A stretch of DNA of 13,575 bases from Trichomonas tenax (Eukaryota; Parabasalia; Trichomonadida; Trichomonadidae). Positions 8,335 to 13,575 of this stretch are shown piece after piece; positions within the stretch are counted from its first letter, which is position 1; every line of letters begins with the position of its first letter. The translations under genes and the position numbers were made by a program. The DNA lies in the NCBI GenBank assembly GCA_023091735.1, contig JALKBU010001259.1:1-13575 (forward strand), written 5' to 3'. Under the pieces are notes generated by a model. The model was not told the origin of the DNA and searched no databases. It saw only the letters and a program-made list of their open reading frames with translations.

Positions 8335-9164
8335 GAGGAATTGAGACAAATGACGATTAAAAAGCCTTCAAACATAGGGAGCAGAATATGTCAAAATTTA
8401 TCTCTATAAAGGAGTTTATTTAGGACCCGAATTCCGGTGCAGCTACACTAGGTACAGACTGGTCGAGGTTTAGGGCCTATAAAACATATAAATCTCGTAT
8501 AAGAAGGTGAGATCAAAGTGTGATTATAAACATATAAGCGAGATTATCATGAATTAACAATTAACAATCATCAGTCAAGAATAAACAAAAGCTTTATAAG
8601 TGTGTAATGTCTTAAAACAGATATAACAGATTTTGGAAAAGTGGAAATATGTAGGGGAAAGCGGAATTTCAGTAAGGATAGGTTCTACTTGACAAGTATA
8701 GTGTATCCATGGAAGCTGTATAACATATTTCTAAATCAAAAATGTTAATAATAAATTCAAATTTTTTTCTTAAAGATAGATTTGGCTGTGGGAAGCATTT
8801 CTTTATTGCCAAAGCGTAACCCAAGGAGAAGAATGCATTTAAATGAAAGTAAAAATATTTCGAAAATATATTGACCAATACAACTAAAAGAATGTAGTAA
8901 AAGTTGTATTAAACGATATTAAAAGACTTGTAATGAGTATTGACATCGGTTGAAAGCAAAAATCGATAGTTTTAATGATTAAATTTGATGATGAATTTAA
9001 GTTAATGTATTTTTGCTTCATCCGCTGTTAAATCTCATCTGCGGGATCCTTAGAGTGAGTCCATTGAAACTTGTTGGAATGTTTCGAGTTTTTCTTACTG
9101 AGGTGACTAAACGTGCATTAAAATTTATAGAATAACCTTAATTGACTATGGTCACCTTTGGGCA
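8312..9164. repeat. 15-bp imperfect inverted repeat pair
   Basis: TGCCCAAAGGTGGCC at 8312-8326 is matched at 14 of 15 positions by the reverse complement of 9150-9164. The pair faces inward across about 820 bp containing a GC-rich patch unlike the flanks. No target-site duplication or transposase is visible, so a small transposon or MITE is possible but unproven. The left copy overlaps the end of the split gene at 7722-8334. Confidence 0.25.
8335..8932. other. gene-free stretch with a GC-rich patch
   Basis: No convincing gene is present. The segment 8423-8477 counts to 32 G or C in 55 bases, about 58 percent, against flanks near 30 percent. It includes a near-palindrome ACCCGAATTCCGGT at 8425-8438. 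Neither tRNA boxes nor a long hairpin were found there. A minus-strand open stretch of about 80 codons ending at 8669 has no upstream ATG and is probably chance. Confidence 0.45.
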
Positions 9165-9329
9165 TATTGTGAAGAAAAATATATTATCATTTTAAAGGTA
9201 TTTATAGGTTTTATTTACCTGATAGTTAGATTTCTATATGAACTCATTTATAATATACTCAACTATGTGGTGGATAAAATTTTAAGAGTTTCAAAACCGT
9301 CGAACAAACCACCAAACCTTAAAAATTAA
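8933..9329 (+). pseudogene. possible decayed membrane-protein gene
   Basis: ATG at 8933 begins frame 2 (MSIDIG, then TGA at 8951, then KQKSIVLMIKFDDEFKLMYF). The protein-like reading then moves to frame 1 at about 9001, which is open 44 codons to TAA at 9133 and includes LRVSPLKLVGMFRVFLTEVT. It moves to frame 0 from about 9111 to TAA at 9327. That last piece has a hydrophobic stretch (YIIILKVFIGFIYLIVRFLY) followed by a basic, Pro-containing tail. Two -1 frame changes and one stop would explain it. The hydrophobic stretch could be a C-terminal transmembrane anchor. The family is unknown. The reading is by eye and could be coincidence. Confidence 0.28.
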
Positions 9330-9331
9330 TG

Positions 9332-10538
9332 ATGACTTTGGAAAGATTTAGGTATTAAATAGAGTATCAGAGTGATGGGAAAGAGTTACACCATATCACA
9401 TCTACATCAACAGCAGTTACAATCAAAGCATCAGTCGAAACAATTTATGGCACCGAAACAGATTATTGCGCCAAAGCTGTTGTCAATACCCTCGAAAGAT
9501 TCGATTTTGAACCTAGCCCAAATTTGATTTCAATTGGACCTTATGCATTCTATTTATGTAAAAAACAAAAAGTTATTGATCTTTCAAGTTGCTCAAAACT
9601 TACAACTATCGGAGATTATGCATTTTATGGATGCGAAGCAGTAACAGATTTAAATCTATCAGAAGGTATCGCAACAATAAATCAGTGGGCTTTTCGTGGT
9701 ATAAAAATCACGACTTTATTTATTCCATCATCACTTCAAACAATTGGTTATAGCGCATTTTCAGGCTGTCGTAGTTTAATCAGTGTAACATTTGGTTTCA
9801 ATGGCTTTCTTTCCTCATTTAGCGACGAAGTTTTCATGGGATGCTCTCTCACATCTTTTGTTGTGCCTCCAAATGTCAAGAATTTCAATGGCTTGCTATT
9901 TTTCTATGTCCAAAACATGAAATCATTATCCGCTGATCAAAATAACAATTACTTTTTAGCGATGGAAAGGCAATTTTCATCAAGAATCAGGATAAAATAA
10001 TATACTTTGCATCTGGAATTACTGGTGAGTATACTATTGATTCTAAAATCACAACTATTGGATATTCTTATTTCGTTTCATCACATCTTCCAAAATCACG
10101 ATTCCAAACACAATTACTAGAATTGATACATATTGTTTTCTCGAAAGCCAACTTGAAACTATTATTATCCCAGAATCGGTGACTTCGATCGGATATGCAG
10201 CTTTCCGAGATACTCACAGACTTCTAAATATAGATCTTCATTAGGGATTAACAATCATTGAAACATATTTATTTTTGAGGTCGGCAATCACAAAAATTCG
10301 TATACCAGATAACGTGACAATAATAAATAATTATGCGTTTAAAAGTTGCCAAAGTTTAACAGATATTTACATGCCCTCGAAATTGAATTACTTGGGAGGA
10401 GGTGCTGAAACAGTTGGAAACTTTCGTGATGATAAATCAACAATATTAAAATTAATTGATAAAAATATGTTCAAAATATCGAATAAATTTTCGACAATCA
10501 ACGCTAAACACATCAATAGTGGCAATGCAATGATGTGA
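9332..10538 (+). pseudogene. BspA-like leucine-rich-repeat (TpLRR) gene, broken
   Basis: About ten repeats of the BspA/TpLRR type are visible, each with a core like TTIGDYAFYGC or QTIGYSAFSGC followed by a beta segment such as ITTLFIPSSL or KIRIPDNVT. An N-terminal cap reads EYQSDGKELHHITSTSTAVT. ATG at 9332 is in frame but hits TAA at 9356. Frame 2 is then open to 9998-10000, but the natural reading leaves it at the T-run 9953-9957 and continues in frame 1 (FSDGKAIFIKNQDKIIYF). It shifts again at about 10090 to frame 0 (KITIPNTITRIDTYCF), meets TAG at 10242 and continues to TGA at 10536. Both frameshifts fit one-base deletions. The last ~45 codons leave the LRR pattern. BspA-like proteins of trichomonads are mostly predicted surface or secreted proteins; no signal peptide or anchor is left here. 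Confidence 0.85.
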
Positions 10539-11175
10539 AAGGCAGATTTTGGATCAATATATTGCATTTGCCAAAGGAAACGAAATTTTTTTGTATTTAC
10601 ATGGCAAAAATTTTATAAATCTGAAATGTAAAAATTTATTTTAAACGTCAACAAAAAGTTGAGATATTTGGTTCTAATATCGATTAAATGGCTTGCCATG
10701 GACTATAGATTTAACCTATGATGTCAAAATATGAAATACGTTATTTTGGAAAATTTGTCTTTCGATTATCGGGTGTATTATTTCGATTGTTTCTCCTCAA
10801 GGTCTTACAATCCATTAATAGCGTTGTATGATTTCCAAAGCTTATTTGGTATTCTTTGTTGCTTACTTGCAAAGATCTCCAGAAATCCAACCTAATTCCA
10901 GTATTAATCTAATTTTTTCCGAATGCCATATTTACTCAGCCTTTACTCTACCAGATATGTAAGGCATCATGTTGGTCATTAAGTTATATGTGAAATGGTA
11001 TATAATTTTTCATATCAAATGTCATCAATTAAAAATGTGCATTTTGCTGTTTTATTAAGCTATTTTAATATATCCTCTGGTGTATATCAATATATGTGAA
11101 AAACAAGAAAATGTATTGAGGAGATTTCGAGGAAAATCGCTTTTATTTCTCAAAGTGCGAATAAAACGCACCTAG
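10539..11175. other. gene-free stretch downstream of the LRR pseudogene
   Basis: No gene can be supported. Short open pieces occur directly after the LRR frame (10540-10640) in more than one frame, so they are not informative. The stretch holds one copy of the TTACATGGCAAAAAT motif at 10597-10611. Any 5' part of the relic at 11176-11541 would lie here but is not readable. Confidence 0.5.
10597..10611 (+). repeat. isolated TTACATGGCAAAAAT motif copy
   Basis: This copy is identical over all 15 bases to the one at 420-434 and lies about 10 kb away from it, downstream of the BspA-like pseudogene. Confidence 0.5.
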
Positions 11176-11541
11176 GTCGATGATATACCTTTTGCGAACA
11201 ACTTAACATTCACTATAAAACCTATAGAAGATGCCTATGAACAAAAAACGCTCGAATAAAGAAAGATATTCTATTTTGAGATTAAATTCTTAATATCATC
11301 GAATAAAAACGTTATCAATAGCTTTTATAGATTCAATATATTTGATTATTGATATCTATTTTCGAAACAAACAATAAGATGGCTCGATATTTTTTCGACT
11401 AAAACAGGCGTATTTCCTTCATCTCTTGTGGTTGCTGACTATCGGTATGGTTTCGATGTCACCGATGCGTTATTTTTCGATTTACAAAAACTGTTGAATG
11501 AAAAAGTTAAAAAAATGGTCGTTAATCCTCGCTTTATTTAA
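11176..11541 (+). pseudogene. 3' part of a decayed plus-strand gene, unrecognised
   Basis: One frame (frame 1) carries 27 codons from 11176 to TAA at 11257, 30 codons to TGA at 11350, then 62 codons to TAA at 11539-11541. The translation reads as protein: VDDIPFANNLTFTIKPIEDA first, and at the end VFPSSLVVADYRYGFDVTDA followed by a Lys-rich amphipathic tail ending NPRFI. The final TAA is followed by A, giving the TAAA polyadenylation signal that marks real gene ends in this window. The end lies 36 bp from the end of the cofilin gene on the other strand. Two internal stops indicate decay. I cannot assign a family. The missing 5' part may lie in 10540-11175. Confidence 0.4.
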
Positions 11542-11576
11542 ATAGAGTTAAAAAAGCAGAATAGTATAAACTTCAA

Positions 11577-11580
11577 TTTA
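11577..11580 (-). terminator. TAAA polyadenylation signal overlapping the cofilin stop
   Basis: On the minus strand the stop TAA (11580 to 11578) is followed by A, giving TAAA. A plus-strand TAAA at 11539-11542 faces it, so two converging 3' ends lie about 35 bp apart. Confidence 0.65.
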
Positions 11581-12003
11581 GTAAGCGGAAGCAATGCACT
11601 TGTCTCTCATTTGGGACTCCTGGATATCGGCATCGTCGTTAGCCTGGAGCTCCATAGAAATGCCGGAGAGGGCAGCCTTGAGACCAGCCTTTGTGCCTGT
11701 AACGACCATCTTCCTGCGAGGAGAAGCGGCGTCTGGGCCCCAAACAACGAAAACGAGTTTGTTACGATCAGTGCCATCATCGGCCTTGAAATCGTAGTCG
11801 TAAACAGCATAGCGAACATCCTTTGGTGGAAGATCATCGAGGAAGTCATCATAGGTAGCATTGCGATCAGCCTTCTTAGCTACGATAACTTTCTTAAGAT
11901 CCTTAGAGAAGTCGAAGATGATATAGCGGTAGAGGTGCTTGATCTTGATTTCTTCCCAAGCCTGAATGCAGCTGTCGTCAATGGCGATACCTGTGATGGA
12001 CAT
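11578..12003 (-). CDS. ADF/cofilin actin-depolymerising factor
   Basis: The product has 141 residues, the usual size of a single ADF-homology domain protein. Such proteins bind ADP-actin, sever and depolymerise filaments, and act in the cytoplasm during shape change and amoeboid movement. Diagnostic blocks are the N terminus (SITGIAIDDSCIQAWEEIKI), FDFSKDLKKVIV, the central VRYAVYDYDFKADDG (63-77) and KLVFVVWGPDAASPRRKM (82-99). The long actin-binding helix follows that block, with basic residues R96, R97 and K98 at the conserved position. ISMELQAND (115-123) is the last conserved strand. Ser2 is where many cofilins are phospho-inhibited, but whether it is used here is unknown. The frame extends 13 codons upstream, but the Met at 12003 is chosen because an Initiator lies inside the extension, 8 nt before it. 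Confidence 0.95.
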   Translation of the reverse strand: MSITGIAIDDSCIQAWEEIKIKHLYRYIIFDFSKDLKKVIVAKKADRNATYDDFLDDLPPKDVRYAVYDYDFKADDGTDRNKLVFVVWGPDAASPRRKMVVTGTKAGLKAALSGISMELQANDDADIQESQMRDKCIASAY

Positions 12004-12006
12004 TAT

Positions 12007-12013
12007 AAAGTGA
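12007..12013 (-). promoter_or_regulatory. cofilin Initiator (Inr), TCACTTT
   Basis: On the minus strand TCACTTT matches the trichomonad Inr TCA+1Y(T/A) exactly. With A+1 at 12011 the leader is 8 nt, typical of trichomonads. A partial second copy, CCACTT, sits directly upstream (12018 to 12013). In T. vaginalis this element is bound by IBP39 and sets the transcription start. Confidence 0.7.
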
Positions 12014-13238
12014 AGTGGACAAACTGACCTGGCCTTGTTCACAAAGAATAATCGTCGTAACTTTGGAAATAAATATAAATATGGGCTTTAGATAGCATAT
12101 AGATATCAACGATCAAAAGAAAAATGGTGTGGACGTTTCCAAGTTTGCAAAAAATAAGAAATCCTGAGAAATCTGAAAAGTGAAGTGATAATGTGGTCAT
12201 ATTATCCATTATTTTGATTGCGCACGAAAATAGCTTGGAAAAATATTTTTGACACCTGCTCGATTTTTGTGAGGACGTCGATTATTTTGACTAGAAATAT
12301 TCTTATTTAGCCTCTGGTATTTTTATTTTCATTAATGAATAAATCCGTTTAAAAAATGTTGTCACTTTTAAACAGATTCTAGAGCGCCCTCATTTTTGGA
12401 ATATAAGCTTTTCTCATAGTGCAGAGCCTACACACCAAATAAAGGCAATAAATATTATGTTTTGACATGTAATGTTAACCGAAACACACAAAATTCGGAT
12501 ATGTGACCAATTCGTATTTTTTTATTCTATTTTTCGTTCGTTTCTTGAATGATAACATATATAAAATATCATTCACAGATAACAAATACTTCATGTACAT
12601 GTTGCAGATTCACAGAACATTTGTTTATTTACATAAGTGCGGTACCATCCATCTATTATTCAGATTTAGGTAACATCCTTTTCTATTCATTATTGGGAAC
12701 ACGAATGCTGGCATAGCATACAATTGTCAAGATATCATAGACAAATATTTTGATTCACATTTTTTTTATCAAGCAGCAGATTCGAAACCCCTGGGAAATC
12801 ATAATGGAAATACGCAGTGTTGTTGTATTCTTGATACGTCAATCCTTATTTGTGTTTTATTTTATTTCGTCTGTTATACTCAAGAAAACAGCTCAAAGCT
12901 GGTTGAATGAGAAGTGCATATGGGTTTATATGAGATTTTATTTGCTTCTTTATATGTACAAAAAAAATACTTGAAAATTGAGATATTTTGCCAATGTATT
13001 GTTTATTACGCTGAATCTATTTAATACATTCGTCTTTGGAATGTATGAAGGCACGTAATACATGTGGTTGGATAATTTACCTATCTAATTTTCTCCATAA
13101 CTTCTTAAGAATGTCCCATGTCTTGAACATCAATTATCCCTCATTAGATAGATGAGTGAATACTATGGTTTGATTGCTGTTTGATGATTCGTAAGATTGA
13201 AAATTGACCAAATTTTTGATTACGATGTGATATATATT
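12014..13238. other. long AT-rich stretch upstream of cofilin, no supported gene
   Basis: Nothing here supports a gene. An ATG at 12804 opens a 56-codon hydrophobic frame ending at TGA 12972-12974. It has two possible membrane stretches (SVVVFLIRQSLFVFYFISSV) but no recognisable family and no TAAA end, so it is not called. CCGAA and TTCGG form a weak 5-bp inverted pair at 12479-12498. An inverted copy of the TTACATGTCAAAA motif lies at 12460-12472. Confidence 0.5.
12460..12472 (-). repeat. inverted copy of the TTACATGTCAAAA motif
   Basis: The reverse complement of these 13 bases is identical to 159-171. The two copies sit near opposite ends of the window in opposite orientation. Confidence 0.45.
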
Positions 13239-13245
13239 TCACTTC
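13239..13245 (+). promoter_or_regulatory. Initiator-like TCACTTC before a plus-strand ATG
   Basis: TCACTTC matches the trichomonad Inr core. A+1 at 13241 lies 10 nt before the ATG at 13251, the spacing seen in functional trichomonad promoters and close to the cofilin arrangement. Confidence 0.35.
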
Positions 13246-13250
13246 AGATT

Positions 13251-13399
13251 ATGAATAGACTAGTGCGAGCGAAGATATTTGCATAGTTTATTTCCATCAA
13301 TCTCATAAGAAAGCATATTTATTCATTATTATTTTACAAGAGTTATTCGTCTACTGTGTCGCTTCTTTAATATATCCAGAAAGTTCTATTAAGCGATAA
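13251..13399 (+). pseudogene. short broken frame behind an Initiator-like site
   Basis: ATG at 13251 reads MNRLVRAKIFA and stops at TAG 13284-13286. A second frame overlaps it, open from 13259 to TAA at 13397-13399, and reads IVYFHQSHKKAYLFIIILQE and onward. A one-base shift near 13283 would join them into a product of about 50 residues. No family is recognised. The product is small and the evidence is mainly the promoter-like context. Confidence 0.2.
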
Positions 13400-13575
13400 T
13401 AACCTATAGGCGGCTTGAAATAAATCGAAAACAACATGAATAATCAAAGGCGTCACTGAATTTTCTACGTCTACTCAAACATCTCGATTTTTCTCCACCA
13501 GTATGAATATTTAAGGTCTAATTTTGGTGGCAAATGAAAATTTTCCCATCTAAAATGCTGTGGATATATAAAGCA

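Noticed and set aside
8669..8926. Minus-strand open stretch of about 80 codons
   Set aside because: It has no ATG near its 5' end, no Initiator and no recognisable domain, and it lies in AT-rich DNA where such runs occur by chance.
12804..12974. 56-codon hydrophobic plus-strand frame
   Set aside because: There is no family similarity, no TAAA at the stop and only weak Initiator matches; the size is consistent with chance.
1..13575. tRNA, rRNA, CRISPR arrays, intact transposases or integrases
   Set aside because: Looked for T-loop-like boxes, regular spaced repeats and transposase-like protein text on both strands; none was convincing.

Overview
The window looks like nuclear DNA of a trichomonad (Parabasalia), possibly Tritrichomonas-like. 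It is AT-rich with intronless genes and very short 5' leaders. One leader carries a perfect trichomonad Initiator (TCACTTT, 8 nt before the cofilin ATG). Stop codons overlap TAAA, the trichomonad polyadenylation signal, in at least two genes. There is also a BspA-like leucine-rich-repeat gene of the type greatly expanded in trichomonads. The species call is inference; the class of organism is well supported.

Layout, left to right. 1-294 holds the end of a plus-strand reading frame with one internal stop (partial gene or relic). 693-1499 minus is ribosomal protein uS5 (RPS2), GC-richer than its surroundings. 1500-2393 holds the uS5 promoter and a weak plus-strand coding relic. 2394-6986 minus is an intact 1530-residue coiled-coil protein. 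7087-9329 plus contains three stretches that read as broken coding sequence; the clearest is 7722-8334, split by one frameshift in a run of seven A. 9332-10538 plus is a BspA-like LRR gene broken by two frameshifts and at least two stops. 11176-11541 plus is another relic whose end carries TAAA and faces the cofilin gene. 11578-12003 minus is ADF/cofilin. 12004-13575 is mostly gene-free, with an Initiator-like site at 13239 leading into a short broken frame.

All three intact genes (uS5, coiled-coil protein, cofilin) lie on the minus strand. Two are housekeeping genes: translation and actin turnover. The large coiled-coil protein is probably structural and may be cell-cycle controlled, since it has an SPxK site and a KEN motif near the N terminus. 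There is no sign of an operon or a shared pathway. The gaps between intact genes hold decayed plus-strand coding sequence, which fits a gene-rich, pseudogene-littered genome that grew by family expansion. The BspA case is secure. The other relics rest on how their translations read by eye and on the absence of stops, and they need homology searches. No tRNA, rRNA, CRISPR or intact transposon was seen.
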